A DNA stretch of 64,000 nt from Alicyclobacillus tolerans (GCF_021739485.1 NZ_JAJFNK010000005.1:1-64000), one strand, 5' to 3'; shown: positions 18,529 to 28,047, counted from the stretch's first letter. The notes: generated by a model not told the origin, from the sequence alone. Program-made: numbers and translations.

Positions 18529-19588
18529 GCAGTTTGCAGTCCTCGCTAAAATTGAGCTGTCCGACGAACAACGGGCGCAGATGAAGGCGCAACTGGAATC
18601 CAAAATGGAAGCACAACCGCGAGCGGAAGAACAGCTACGGCCGCTCGTCACACCGGTTTCCCGAAGAATACAGCGCCCGCGCATGTGGATGACTGGCGCA
18701 GCGGCGGCAGCGGCTGTAGCCCTCGTAGCCGCAGGGGTCTATCGGATTTCGCTTCCCGGTCACGGCGCAACAAGTTCAGGGGCGGCAGCGTCGGGCTCTA
18801 CGACCTCAACGTTCTCCTCGGCTGCTTCCTCCGCGGCCTCGTCTGGTTCGCCCGCTTCGTCGAGCTCGCAGGCTTCGTCTGCCGCCTCGACATCGTCGGG
18901 GGGCACGGTGGGGGATTCCTCCCAGAATGCGCACGGACCAGAAGCCGCCTCGCCGCAGGCTTCGTCTGCGGCCTCGGCACCGGCGGCAGGCACGGCGGGC
19001 GGTTCCGGCCAGAATACGCACGGACCAGAAGCCGCGTCGCCGCAGGCTTCGTCCGGACAAAAGCCCGCCATGGGTACCCAAAACGGTCCAGCGCAAATGG
19101 CAGACAGCACCAACCAGTCCGCGTCGCCAGTGACTTTAGTGCAACTGTCGTACACCGCTCAAGACCTTGACCAAATTCGCAAGCTCAGCCAACTCAATGG
19201 CGTGCCAAATGCCTATGTTGCGACAAAGTCTGTTCAAGGTGATGCCCTCCAAGCGGTAAGCGGCAAGTTCAGCGGTACAAATACTGCGGGGACACCCGCC
19301 ATCGCATCGACAGAAAATGCATTTTTTTCGATGCAATTCCAGATAATGGAAATCGATGAAAGCAGTGAGGCGTTGCCAGCCGGAGGCGTTGTCTCCCTCG
19401 AGACGACGGTCACCTTGAGCAATAACACGAAGGCCAAGTGGCTTAAAGTGCAGAACAAAGACAACTCGTCCGATTCCGTCTTGATGTTTCAACTGAACAA
19501 CACCTATATCTCCATTAAAAGCAATCTGTCACTACAGCAGGTACAAAACATTGCTCAGTCCATGGTTGCACTGAACAACTACCCTTAG
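18503..19588 (+). CDS. Probable membrane anti-sigma factor
   Basis: 361 residues. The start GTG lies inside the sigma-factor gene and is preceded by a strong AAGGAGGTG, so expression is coupled. The N terminus (about 60 residues, charged and helical) would be the cytoplasmic sigma-binding part. One membrane helix at about 63-82 follows. Next comes an exported Ser/Ala/Gly linker (about 90-205) containing a duplicated AHGPEAASPQASS-type block, and a folded C-terminal domain (about 215-361) ending in NNTYISIKSNLS, like DUF4367-type anti-sigma sensor domains. No zinc-binding ZAS motif is visible. Confidence 0.65.
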   Translation: MKPDQDIIEQFAVLAKIELSDEQRAQMKAQLESKMEAQPRAEEQLRPLVTPVSRRIQRPRMWMTGAAAAAAVALVAAGVYRISLPGHGATSSGAAASGSTTSTFSSAASSAASSGSPASSSSQASSAASTSSGGTVGDSSQNAHGPEAASPQASSAASAPAAGTAGGSGQNTHGPEAASPQASSGQKPAMGTQNGPAQMADSTNQSASPVTLVQLSYTAQDLDQIRKLSQLNGVPNAYVATKSVQGDALQAVSGKFSGTNTAGTPAIASTENAFFSMQFQIMEIDESSEALPAGGVVSLETTVTLSNNTKAKWLKVQNKDNSSDSVLMFQLNNTYISIKSNLSLQQVQNIAQSMVALNNYP

Positions 19589-19650
19589 AAACCGAGCTTC
19601 GGCAGTGTTAGGATAGTTGAACGACTACTTATCGGAGGTAAGATTGCAGC

Positions 19651-21807
19651 GTGGAACTCAACCAGATGATTCAACTCATTGTCCAGGAAACAGGGATTTC
19701 CCAAAGACAGGTGAACCACACGGTTTCGCTGCTTGACGAAGGCAATACCGTGCCCTTCATCGCCCGCTACCGCAAGGAAATGACCGGCACCCTCGACGAA
19801 AATCAAATTCGATCGATTCAAGAGCGCCTCGCTTACCTTCGAAACCTGGAAGACCGCAAACTCGAAGTTCTGCGCCTCATTGAAGAGCAAGGCAAATTGA
19901 CCGATGAGCTTCGGCAGGACATTTTGGCAGCGACAAAACTCCAAACCGTCGAAGACCTGTACCGACCGTTCAAGCAAAAGCGCAGAACGCGAGCCACAGT
20001 GGCCAAGGAAAAGGGACTGGAACCGCTGGCGAGTTTTCTGCTCAGCCTGCCTGCACAAGGCGATGTCGTAATGGAAGCACAGCGCTACGTCGATGAAGAG
20101 AAACAGGTTTTAAACCCCGAAGAAGCCCTGCAAGGGGCTGTCGACATCGTCGCAGAAACAGTTTCGGACGACCCGAACGTCCGTGCGTGGATTCGCAAAG
20201 AAACCTTTTCACACGGCATCCTCGTCGTCGAGAAAAAAGAGGACGAGCCGAGTGAAAAGCGGGTCTATGAAATGTACTACGAGTATTCGGAACCGGTCCG
20301 GCGCATCGTGCCGCACCGCATTCTCGCCATCAACAGGGGAGAAAAGGAGGGGATTTTGCGCGTAAAGGTCGATCTCGATGCGACATCTGTCCTCACGTTC
20401 CTCGAGAAGACCTACGTACGCAGACCCACCTCAGCCGCACAATACCTGAAAACGGCGTTGGAGGACAGTTACCGGCGCCTGCTGGCGCCGTCCATCGAGC
20501 GCGAAGTCCGAAACGCACTCACGGAAACGGCCGAGGAACAAGCGATCCGCATTTTCTCGGAGAACCTCAGACAGCTGCTCCTTCAGGCACCGGTCAAGGG
20601 AAAAACCGTATTGGGCCTCGACCCTGCCTACCGGACAGGCTGCAAATGGGCCCTTATCGACGACACAGGCAAACTGCTTGAAGTCGGCGTGGTGTACCCT
20701 ACGCCCCCGCACAATAAGGTGGTCGAAGCGAAGGCGGTGTTAAAGGGCGCCATCTCAAAGTACTGTGTCGACATCGTTGCCATTGGAAATGGAACGGCTT
20801 CCCGGGAGACGGAAGAGTTTGTCTCAGAGATGTTAAAAGAGGTCGATCGCGACGTTTTTTACATCATTGTCAGCGAGGCGGGCGCGAGTGTGTATTCGGC
20901 GTCCAAGCTCGCCGGAGAGGAATTCCCAAGCCTCGACGTGGCCGAACGCAGTGCCGTATCCATTGCCCGGCGCCTCCAGGACCCGCTCGCCGAACTCGTC
21001 AAGATCGATCCCAAGTCAATTGGCGTCGGCCAGTACCAGCACGACGTCAGCCAGTCCCGGCTGACGGACAGCCTGCAATTCGTCGTGGAATCAGCCGTCA
21101 ACTACGTGGGTGTCGACGTGAACACCGCATCCCCGTCGCTGCTTCAGTACGTCTCCGGCGTCAGCAAACAGGTGGCCAAGAACATCGTCGCTAAGCGGGA
21201 AGAAGCCGGGAAGTTTCACACCCGCGCGCAACTGAAACAGGTTCCGCGCCTCGGGGCCAAAACCTACGAACAGTGCATCGGGTTTCTGCGCGTGGTGGAC
21301 GGCGACAACCCGTTAGACAAAACCCCTATCCACCCGGAATCTTACGACAAAGTGCAACAACTGCTGCACCGGTTGGGACTTTCCACACAGGACGTCGGAA
21401 CCAGCGACATTAAGCAGCAACTGCAGCAGGTCGATGTCAAACAGATGGCCCAAGAACTCGATATCGGCGAGCCTACCTTGAAAGACATTGTCGACAGCCT
21501 GCTGCGTCCCGGACGCGATCCGCGCGACGAGTTGCCAAAACCCTTGCTTCTCAAAGACGTATTAACGATTGACGACCTGTCTGTGGGCATGAAACTGCAA
21601 GGAACCGTTCGCAACGTCGTTGACTTTGGAGCGTTCGTGGACATTGGCCTCAAAAACGACGGACTCGTCCACATCTCCCGCATGAGTGACAAATTCGTCA
21701 AACACCCGCTCGATGTGGTCTCGGTCGGACAGGTTGTGACCGTTTGGGTCAGCGAGATCGATGCGAAAAAAATGCGCGTCGGCCTGTCGATGGTCGAGGG
21801 AAAATAA
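19651..21807 (+). CDS. tex: Tex-family S1 RNA-binding protein
   Basis: 718 residues, full length for Tex. It has the N-terminal helical Tex domain, a YqgF-like RNase H-fold domain (KTVLGLDPAYRTGCKWALID), helix-hairpin-helix segments, and a C-terminal S1 domain (about 640-718: GMKLQGTVRNVVDFGAFVDIG). Tex is a conserved nucleic-acid-binding protein linked to transcription. A GTG start follows GGAGG. Confidence 0.95.
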   Translation: MELNQMIQLIVQETGISQRQVNHTVSLLDEGNTVPFIARYRKEMTGTLDENQIRSIQERLAYLRNLEDRKLEVLRLIEEQGKLTDELRQDILAATKLQTVEDLYRPFKQKRRTRATVAKEKGLEPLASFLLSLPAQGDVVMEAQRYVDEEKQVLNPEEALQGAVDIVAETVSDDPNVRAWIRKETFSHGILVVEKKEDEPSEKRVYEMYYEYSEPVRRIVPHRILAINRGEKEGILRVKVDLDATSVLTFLEKTYVRRPTSAAQYLKTALEDSYRRLLAPSIEREVRNALTETAEEQAIRIFSENLRQLLLQAPVKGKTVLGLDPAYRTGCKWALIDDTGKLLEVGVVYPTPPHNKVVEAKAVLKGAISKYCVDIVAIGNGTASRETEEFVSEMLKEVDRDVFYIIVSEAGASVYSASKLAGEEFPSLDVAERSAVSIARRLQDPLAELVKIDPKSIGVGQYQHDVSQSRLTDSLQFVVESAVNYVGVDVNTASPSLLQYVSGVSKQVAKNIVAKREEAGKFHTRAQLKQVPRLGAKTYEQCIGFLRVVDGDNPLDKTPIHPESYDKVQQLLHRLGLSTQDVGTSDIKQQLQQVDVKQMAQELDIGEPTLKDIVDSLLRPGRDPRDELPKPLLLKDVLTIDDLSVGMKLQGTVRNVVDFGAFVDIGLKNDGLVHISRMSDKFVKHPLDVVSVGQVVTVWVSEIDAKKMRVGLSMVEGK

Positions 21808-21881
21808 ACCAACAGCAGCCCCCCCCCATTCATGCGATTGAACACTGCAAGTGGGTAGGGCTGCCGTGCGGTAAAGTCAGG

Positions 21882-22901
21882 CTACAAGTGGGTGGAGATT
21901 TGCTCCATCCACTGTTGGTGCATCGCCGCCAACTGGTCTTCGAGCGCATCCTTTTGCGCGTCGACTGGAAGCTTGGCTCTCTCGTACCAATCCACCATCA
22001 TTTCCAGCCCCGCCCGCAAGGAAACTTCTGCTTTATAAGAGGGCACGTCGCGTTGAATTTTCGAGTTGTCGAACAGCCCCGCGTACATTTTTTCAAAAAA
22101 GAAATGTCCGAACAGCGCGGGATCCGCTCTGTACAGTAATTCGGTGGGGAGGTGTACAATCCGCGGCTCCTTGCCAACCACCCGACCAAACTCGAGGTAC
22201 AAGTCCTCCCACATATGTACGTCGTCGTTCGTCACGTGATAGGCTTGTCCGAACGTCTTGGAATTGCCAACGATTCCGACGAATGCCTTGACGAGATCCG
22301 GAACGAAAGTGAAGTTCCAGGGGTTCGTTCCGTCTCCAAACATGACCAGCGGTTTCCCCTTTCGAATGCGGTCGACAATGCCGGCGTTTTGCCGAAGCAC
22401 CCCGATGTTTAAACCGCCGATTCCATAGGTTAACGAAGGGCGTATGATGGTGACAGGCTGGTCGCCTTCTTGGGTGGCTCTCCACAGAACCCTTTCCATT
22501 TCCGCCTTGTGAAAAGAGTATTCAAACCTGACGTCATCAAACAACTCCTCGGCGGATTCCTGGGTGGGAATCGTACGGTACGGCCTCTTGTAGGCCGCAA
22601 TACTAGAAACGACTACAATTTGCTGGACGCGCTGACGAAATGCGCGAAGCGTAGATTTTGCGTCCTCGGCAGTAAAGCAGATCATATCGATGACGACGTC
22701 AAACTGTTCTTTAGTCATGGCGTCTTCAAAGGCTTGCCGCTCTAAACGGTCTCCCACCATGACGCGCACAGGACTGTCCGTTCGCGCCATTGAATTGCTG
22801 CGGCCCCGGTTGTATACGGTGACCTCGTGACCCGCAACGAGCAGCTGCTCGACCAGTACACGACTGATGACCCCTGTTCCACCTAAAACCAGTATTTTCA
22901 A
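21882..22901 (-). CDS. NAD-dependent epimerase/dehydratase (atypical SDR)
   Basis: 339 residues. The N-terminal Rossmann motif is GGTGVISRVLVEQL, and YSFHK stands at the YxxxK position. The fold fits the CSP41-like atypical SDRs with a C-terminal substrate domain. Substrate unknown. The start appears to be TTG at 22901 with GGGGG before it. It is convergent with tex and separated from it by about 75 bases. Confidence 0.82.
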   Translation of the reverse strand: MKILVLGGTGVISRVLVEQLLVAGHEVTVYNRGRSNSMARTDSPVRVMVGDRLERQAFEDAMTKEQFDVVIDMICFTAEDAKSTLRAFRQRVQQIVVVSSIAAYKRPYRTIPTQESAEELFDDVRFEYSFHKAEMERVLWRATQEGDQPVTIIRPSLTYGIGGLNIGVLRQNAGIVDRIRKGKPLVMFGDGTNPWNFTFVPDLVKAFVGIVGNSKTFGQAYHVTNDDVHMWEDLYLEFGRVVGKEPRIVHLPTELLYRADPALFGHFFFEKMYAGLFDNSKIQRDVPSYKAEVSLRAGLEMMVDWYERAKLPVDAQKDALEDQLAAMHQQWMEQISTHL

Positions 22902-23036
22902 CTTTATCCCCCGTTTCTGTCAAAGACGGTTTCCATCAAAATCCGAACAACCCGTAAATTTCGAATCGTAGAAAACGGCCGGGTGCTGCGCAGTCTCTCC
23001 ATATTTTCGGCGGCGAATGACCGCGAAATGTGCCCA

Positions 23037-24200
23037 TTAGTACGACTTTGGCAAGTCGAGTACATGCGTAGACAGGTAGTTCAACACCATCTGCTGGGAA
23101 ATCGGAGCGATCTTGTAAAGCCTCACCTCGCGCCAGATTCGTTCCAGGTGAAACTCCTTGGCGTAGCCAAAACCACCGAGTGTCTGCAACGCTGCATCAC
23201 ACGCCTCAAATCCAGCTTCGGCCGCCAAGTATTTGGCGGCGTTTGCCTCTTTGCCGCACGAGAGTCCCTGGTCGTACAGCCATGCGGCCTTCAACGCCAA
23301 CAACTGTGCACTCTCTAGTTGAGCCCACGACTGGGCCAGCGGGTGCGCGATGGCCTGGTTCTGGCCAATCGGGCGGTCGAACACCACCCGTTCCTTGGCG
23401 TACTGGGCGGCTCGATTTAGAGCAAAGTGGCCCATCCCAATGGCCTCCATCGCGATCACAATGCGTTCTGGATTCAAACCGTCCAGCAAGTGGTAAAATC
23501 CTTTGCCCACTTCCCCCACGACGCCGTCATCCGACGCCTCGAGGTCGTGGATAAAAACTTCGTTGGAGTCCACCGCCGGCCGCGCGAGCTTATCGATCCT
23601 TCGTACGGTACATGCCGATTTGTCCAAGTCGACAAAAAACAACGTCATCCCGTCCAAAGGATGAGCTTCGTCGCGCGGGGACGTCCGGGTGAGCAACAGA
23701 ATTTTCTGTGCATTTTGGGCGTTCGTCGTCCACACCTTTTGGCCGTTGATGACCCATTTGTCGCCGCGGCGCTCGGCTTTCGTCGTGATGCGGGAGGTGT
23801 CGGAACCCGCGTTTGGCTCCGTCACCCCAAAGGCCATCAGCAATTCTCCACGAGCAATGCTGGGAAGGTACTTTTGCTTCATGGCCTCGGACCCGTGTTT
23901 GACGATGGGAGAAGGAGGAAACATATAAAAGTGCACAGCCGAAGCGCCGCTGGTACCTGCACCAGAGGCTGCAACTTCGTGAAGAACCAGCGCCGCCTCC
24001 GTTACGCCCAAACCTTGACCTCCGTACTCTTCAGGAATGATCGTCCCGAGCCATCCACCGTCTGCCAACTTCCGGACAAACTCCCACGGATACGTCTCCG
24101 TTTTGTCCTTTTCCCGCCAGTAATCCAGATCAAACTCCTTGCAAAGGGTTCGAACAGTCTCTTGCACGCGCCGTTGCAAATCCGTGACTTGAAAGTCCAC
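23037..24200 (-). CDS. Acyl-CoA dehydrogenase
   Basis: 387 residues, the normal family length. FAD-binding signatures are present: AFGVTEPNAGSDTS, WVINGQKVWTTNA in the middle domain, and QTLGGFGYAKEF near the C terminus. The catalytic base region is in the last quarter. It introduces a 2,3-double bond in acyl-CoA esters. GTG at 24200 follows GGAGGCG. No electron-transfer flavoprotein genes are next to it. Confidence 0.92.
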   Translation of the reverse strand: MDFQVTDLQRRVQETVRTLCKEFDLDYWREKDKTETYPWEFVRKLADGGWLGTIIPEEYGGQGLGVTEAALVLHEVAASGAGTSGASAVHFYMFPPSPIVKHGSEAMKQKYLPSIARGELLMAFGVTEPNAGSDTSRITTKAERRGDKWVINGQKVWTTNAQNAQKILLLTRTSPRDEAHPLDGMTLFFVDLDKSACTVRRIDKLARPAVDSNEVFIHDLEASDDGVVGEVGKGFYHLLDGLNPERIVIAMEAIGMGHFALNRAAQYAKERVVFDRPIGQNQAIAHPLAQSWAQLESAQLLALKAAWLYDQGLSCGKEANAAKYLAAEAGFEACDAALQTLGGFGYAKEFHLERIWREVRLYKIAPISQQMVLNYLSTHVLDLPKSY

Positions 24201-24334
24201 AATCCACGCCTCCCTCCGTTAGAACGTTTGTGCCTCGCCACCGGTCGAATAGTGAATCCACCGTGACCGAATCCAGGCTGCATTCATTTATTAGAGTAAG
24301 GATAGCACTTAAACTCTGATCGGGATGATTGCAG

Positions 24335-24622
24335 ATGGCTACCTCAGACAACTTCAACCCGCGTATCAGCGAATGGGTGAGCTTTTATTCGCCCACCGAT
24401 CACGTCACGTTGACTGGATTCATCTTGTTTTACTCCAATAAAACAGTTTGCATCGTACACGTTCCGCATCGCGGAATTTACAAAGTGTCCGTTTTCATGA
24501 TGACCGTGCTGGAGCCTTCGCTGCAACCTTCAGACCTGTCCGCTCTGGTCGACCTCGCCCTCGACACCAAGGACGAACAGTGGTTTCACGAGTTGGCTTC
24601 GCAGTTGCAAAACTGCTATTGA
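24335..24622 (+). CDS. Small IDEAL-domain protein
   Basis: 95 residues. The C-terminal LVDLALDTKDEQWFHELA matches the IDEAL domain of small Bacillales proteins. The N-terminal part (about 1-60) has a beta-rich, hydrophobic pattern without a known domain. Start at ATG 24335; the ribosome site is weak. The function is unknown; in Bacillales, IDEAL domains occur in several small regulatory proteins. Confidence 0.72.
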   Translation: MATSDNFNPRISEWVSFYSPTDHVTLTGFILFYSNKTVCIVHVPHRGIYKVSVFMMTVLEPSLQPSDLSALVDLALDTKDEQWFHELASQLQNCY

Positions 24623-24679
24623 AGGGCCTTATTTAGTTTTGACATCATTGACATCCCTTACATTTCTTTCTTACGTCGG

Positions 24680-25456
24680 TTACACTTCGTGCACGGTGAC
24701 TTCACTCCGGACGAGGAACCGCACATTCCAACCGGATTGTCCAATGCCCTTCGAGATATAATACGGCCCCTGCGGGCAGGTATGAAGGCCCTTATAAATT
24801 CCCATCCGCGGCAGAGGGCCCATGTTCTGAATCCAAAATATAAACGGCAGATTCAACTGTTTGCCGTGCAAGTGACCGGATAACAAGTAGTCAAACGGCC
24901 AGGTGTTCTTCAAGATGTAGTTGGGGTCGTGCTGCAGGACAATCTGCGTTTTCCGGACCTGGGTTTCATCCAGGTCCTGGTAAGCCTTTGCCGCATTATC
25001 GTGGTACGTCCCGTAGTCGTCGATCCCGAGTAAGACAAAATCCCCCAAATCGACGGCTTCGTTGCGAAGGACGCAAACGCCGCCGCTTTGCAGCACGTCG
25101 ATGAGGCGCTTCACCTTGGGTAAGCGGTAATCGTGATTCCCCAAAACCGCATAGCGCGGAATGACCGGGGGACCGCTCAAAGCCGACAAGTACTCCTTGA
25201 GACGCAGCAAAGCAGGCTCCGTATCCAAAAAATCGCCGGTCAAAAAGATGTAATCGGGCTTTTCTTTTTCAATCAACTTTTTGAGTTGGTTGGGAAGAAC
25301 CCTAACCCGTTCCATGTGTAAGTCACTGAGCTGCAACACCTTTTTGTGAAGGCCCAAATCCACCCGTACCCGTTCTACCTTCAGCCACTGAGTCGGTAAA
25401 ATGAACAACAAATACAGCAAGACCGCGGCCAAAACGATACCAAACACCGTAAACAT
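24680..25456 (-). CDS. Membrane-anchored metallophosphoesterase (YkuE/YaeI-like)
   Basis: 258 residues. One N-terminal membrane helix (about 3-20) is followed by the calcineurin-like core with DLHME, LTGDFLD, LGNHDYR and LSGHLHGKQ, all the metal-ligand blocks. Related proteins cleave phosphodiester bonds of lipids or act near the membrane, and the substrate here is unknown. It is followed on the upstream side by a small secreted protein gene 15 bases away, probably in the same operon. Confidence 0.88.
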   Translation of the reverse strand: MFTVFGIVLAAVLLYLLFILPTQWLKVERVRVDLGLHKKVLQLSDLHMERVRVLPNQLKKLIEKEKPDYIFLTGDFLDTEPALLRLKEYLSALSGPPVIPRYAVLGNHDYRLPKVKRLIDVLQSGGVCVLRNEAVDLGDFVLLGIDDYGTYHDNAAKAYQDLDETQVRKTQIVLQHDPNYILKNTWPFDYLLSGHLHGKQLNLPFIFWIQNMGPLPRMGIYKGLHTCPQGPYYISKGIGQSGWNVRFLVRSEVTVHEV

Positions 25457-25470
25457 GCTTTACGCTCCCA

Positions 25471-25794
25471 TTAGGACCCTGTCGCAGTGGATGGTTTTGT
25501 CTCATGGATGGGAATGACATGGTTGTACACGGCCACTGCGGTGAGTTCCGAACCGCTGGGCAACGAGGTGTCATAGATGCTGAAAAACAGGTAATTGGTG
25601 CGCTTTGAATTTTGTTCTATGTAGGCCCGGATGAGTGGTGTTGCCAAGCCTGTAACCGACCTCATGAACGCCGACTGCTGCTCGGACTGCAAGTCTTGCT
25701 GCAACAAAGCGGCATAGGCTTGCGAATTTGGGTTATTGGAACCGAGCAACCCTGCTGCGACCACAACCAACGCTAAAACCACGTACTTCAGCAT
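25471..25794 (-). CDS. Small secreted protein, unknown function
   Basis: 107 residues. A signal-type hydrophobic N terminus (about 4-19) is followed by SNNPNSQAYAALLQQDL. The general layout resembles DUF4359-type proteins, but this is not firm. GGAGGAACAAGC sits before the ATG, so the gene is real. It lies just upstream of the phosphoesterase gene on the same strand. Confidence 0.65.
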   Translation of the reverse strand: MLKYVVLALVVVAAGLLGSNNPNSQAYAALLQQDLQSEQQSAFMRSVTGLATPLIRAYIEQNSKRTNYLFFSIYDTSLPSGSELTAVAVYNHVIPIHETKPSTATGS

Positions 25795-25916
25795 GCTTGT
25801 TCCTCCAAACTTTCAAAAACGACTTGAATGAATGCACTCACTTTCATTCATCCAGCCATCCACCCATCCCCCAAGCGTTTATTGAACCCGCACATTCCAT
25901 GTTCCATCACACCGAT

Positions 25917-26090
25917 GCGCGTGTCAACCGGCAAGTAAGCCGGGTTCTCCCCCACCGGATGTAGACTACGGCTTTGACCGCCCGCGTGAACAAACGCAAC
26001 CTCAACAAGCAAACCTGTCACCTGCTATCGCACGCTTGTCCGTCGTGATCGCGCGAAAGCCTCCAGAGCGACTGGAGGCTTTTTTCTGGC
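25917..26090 (+). ncRNA. Candidate structured non-coding RNA
   Basis: About 170 bases with no coding frame. It ends in a strong rightward terminator (26056-26085). The ends look able to pair (GCGCGTGTCA near 25917, TGATCGCGCG near 26050). The 5' part folds as ACCGGC AAGTAA GCCGGG, with GTCAA/TTGAC closing a larger stem. A weak promoter (TTGAAC, 17 bases, CATCAC) would start it at about 25917. The convergent foldase gene ends at 26154. I do not recognise the family. Confidence 0.45.
26056..26085 (+). terminator. Strong rho-independent terminator
   Basis: AAGCCTCCAG and CTGGAGGCTT form a perfect stem over a five-base loop, followed by six T on the plus strand. No protein gene precedes it on this strand, so it supports a non-coding transcript. 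The minus-strand side (TTTCGCG) is much weaker. Confidence 0.75.
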
Positions 26091-26153
26091 GGTCAAAACC
26101 GATTAGATGCAGCTGCATGTAGATGTGGGACCTTATGCGTGTATCTTCAGGTG

Positions 26154-26843
26154 TTATTGTCCTGGCGGCACTGCGCCTGGTGCTGGTGCAGGGCTCTCGA
26201 TTGCGGTTTTTACGTCACTGTATTTCGGATCCAGGATTTGAATCGGGTATTCTTTCGCCAAATTGGCCAGCAATTGACTGGGTGCCACAGCTTTGGACTG
26301 CTTGATAGCGTCGACAATCTGCGATTTCACCGCACTCAGGGGAGGCGTCTTTCCTCCAACCGCGAGCTGGCTCTTGTTCTGGTTATAGTAATTCTGAATT
26401 TCCGTGTTGCTCACGGTAATGTTTCTTTCTGCCAGTTTTTGTTCGAGAACTTGAATTTTCAGGTTGTTGTTCAGATCTGCCATCGTCATATGGTTTGCAG
26501 ACAGAATCGCCTGCAACATCGTGCTACTGGTGATGTTGTTCTGCTGTTCCAAGTTCTGCAACGCAGTCTTCAAGTCACTTTGACTCGCCGTGATGTTGTA
26601 CTTCTTAGCGCCGTCCTCGATCAACTGATTGCTAACTAATTGGCTAAGCGTTTGCGAACCCGCCGCAGACTCCATTTGAGTTTGAAAGTCCGTACGCATA
26701 ATCGGTGTGTTGCCAACTTTGGCAATCGCCCCACCGTGGTTTTTTACTTCGAACGTCCCGTACCACACGGCCCCTACAATCACAGCACCAACAATGACTC
26801 CAGTCAATAAGGTGCCAACGGGCTTGTACAAAGCTTGCTTCAT
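26154..26843 (-). CDS. SurA/PpiC-like exported foldase
   Basis: 229 residues. An N-terminal membrane helix or signal anchor (about 9-30) is followed by a SurA N-terminal-type helical domain with AKVGNTPIMRTDF. The Gln/Asn/Ser-rich helical region continues to a proline-rich C terminus. It may lack a full parvulin active domain, so chaperone activity is more likely than isomerase activity. ATG at 26843 follows GGGAGGAG. The upstream in-frame part belongs to a decayed gene, not to this protein. Confidence 0.72.
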   Translation of the reverse strand: MKQALYKPVGTLLTGVIVGAVIVGAVWYGTFEVKNHGGAIAKVGNTPIMRTDFQTQMESAAGSQTLSQLVSNQLIEDGAKKYNITASQSDLKTALQNLEQQNNITSSTMLQAILSANHMTMADLNNNLKIQVLEQKLAERNITVSNTEIQNYYNQNKSQLAVGGKTPPLSAVKSQIVDAIKQSKAVAPSQLLANLAKEYPIQILDPKYSDVKTAIESPAPAPGAVPPGQ

Positions 26844-26949
26844 GTACCAAACTCCTCCCACATCTTCGGGCATATACCCAGCGTGTATTCTCTCACTGTG
26901 CCACAACAAGGCAGCGCTTGTCCAGCCGAGATCCCCTGAAGCACTATTG

Positions 26950-27125
26950 GGCTGGTGGCAAAATTCATCTGGTGTTATGTCTTGCCAATGGGGTCCAAAG
27001 CCGTCAATTTCGATCGCGATCCGGAAATGTGGCTGAATATACGCAAAGTCAATGAACCGGTGTCCATCCTTAAAGTCTCGAATTGGCATCGTAAGCCGCT
27101 TCAAACTCCACGCGTCCTCATCCTT
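26950..27125 (-). pseudogene. Fragment of a DUF559-like endonuclease-domain gene
   Basis: This stretch on the minus strand reads GHRFIDFAYIQPHFRIAIEIDG followed by FGPHW, typical of the endonuclease-like (DUF559/PD-D/ExK) proteins found in Bacillales. The N-terminal part is cut by an in-frame TGA at 27126-27128. The expected C-terminal part after about 26952 is absent. It is fused by reading frame to, but unrelated to, the foldase gene. Assignment is by motif memory only. Confidence 0.5.
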
Positions 27126-27318
27126 TCAATCCCATTTTGCGTTTAATCATCATGTAACCCGCACATCTTTTTCGTGTCTACAAACGCGAGAAGAACAAGC
27201 GATGCAGTCGCAATAGCACACCGGACAACGAAGGAACATTTGCGGTTGAAGAGGCGATCGAATGGTTATAAAGGGGTGATGGGCATACTACACCTAAGTA
27301 ACCTTGGGGGATTTCAAG

Positions 27319-28047
27319 ATGAAAAAGACAGACAAGCGTGGTTCTGAGCTTCTCCTCAACTTTCTGGCGCTCTGCGTTTGCAGTGCAATAGGTGCAATCG
27401 GTACTACGGAATTTTACAGTCAACGGGTGTTCGCAGATGTCACGGCTGCTGCGACACCCGATTACAAGTATCCCCATACGCAGACGACCAACAAAGATAT
27501 GCTGGACGAGTCGTATTTTCAGTCGCCCTACACGATGCCTTTCACCTCGTCTCCTCTCCCACCAGCTTCAGTTATCCGAGAGGGAAAACAGATACCGTTT
27601 ACGACCGTTCTCAACGATCCGGAGTGGAAGCGACCGGCTTATAAAACATATTGGAGTCCGGCATTGTCAGGGGGGCGATGGAGTCATTTGACACTGCGGA
27701 TTCACTATGCTTTACACCGGGTGTTTGCATCTTACTTGACACCGGGCATCTATTACGATTTTGCGCACGATGTAGGAATTTGGGATGAACCTGTCGATCC
27801 GTCCGCAATTGTGGAGAAAAATCCGTTTGAAAAAATGCTGTTCGTGGTGATGCAAGCCGACGTGAAACAAGTTTACGCGCGAGGAAATCAGATCGTCATC
27901 ACAGCCGTGCCGAGACGCAACGGGCTGCACATGTTCACGATAAATACGAGAGATGTGCCTTCCACCGAACCTCAGACCCGGATCGAACCCAACTTGGTTC
28001 AATTGGTTACGGAAAGCGGGCACGAAATAGACTACTGGGTTGTGTAA
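27319..28047 (+). CDS. Exported protein of unknown function
   Basis: 242 residues. A membrane helix or signal peptide (about 11-30) ends near VFAD. The mature part is about 200 residues, rich in Pro, Tyr and Trp, with no recognised domain. ATG at 27319 follows GGGGG. A short upstream TTG in the same frame overlaps the ribosome site and is less likely. No operon partner is visible. Confidence 0.6.
   Translation: MKKTDKRGSELLLNFLALCVCSAIGAIGTTEFYSQRVFADVTAAATPDYKYPHTQTTNKDMLDESYFQSPYTMPFTSSPLPPASVIREGKQIPFTTVLNDPEWKRPAYKTYWSPALSGGRWSHLTLRIHYALHRVFASYLTPGIYYDFAHDVGIWDEPVDPSAIVEKNPFEKMLFVVMQADVKQVYARGNQIVITAVPRRNGLHMFTINTRDVPSTEPQTRIEPNLVQLVTESGHEIDYWVV

Noticed and set aside
25920-25965. Match on the minus strand to the AGAACCCGGCTTAC segment of type A RNase P RNA
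   Set aside because: No other conserved RNase P regions are present, and the required length would run into the foldase gene.
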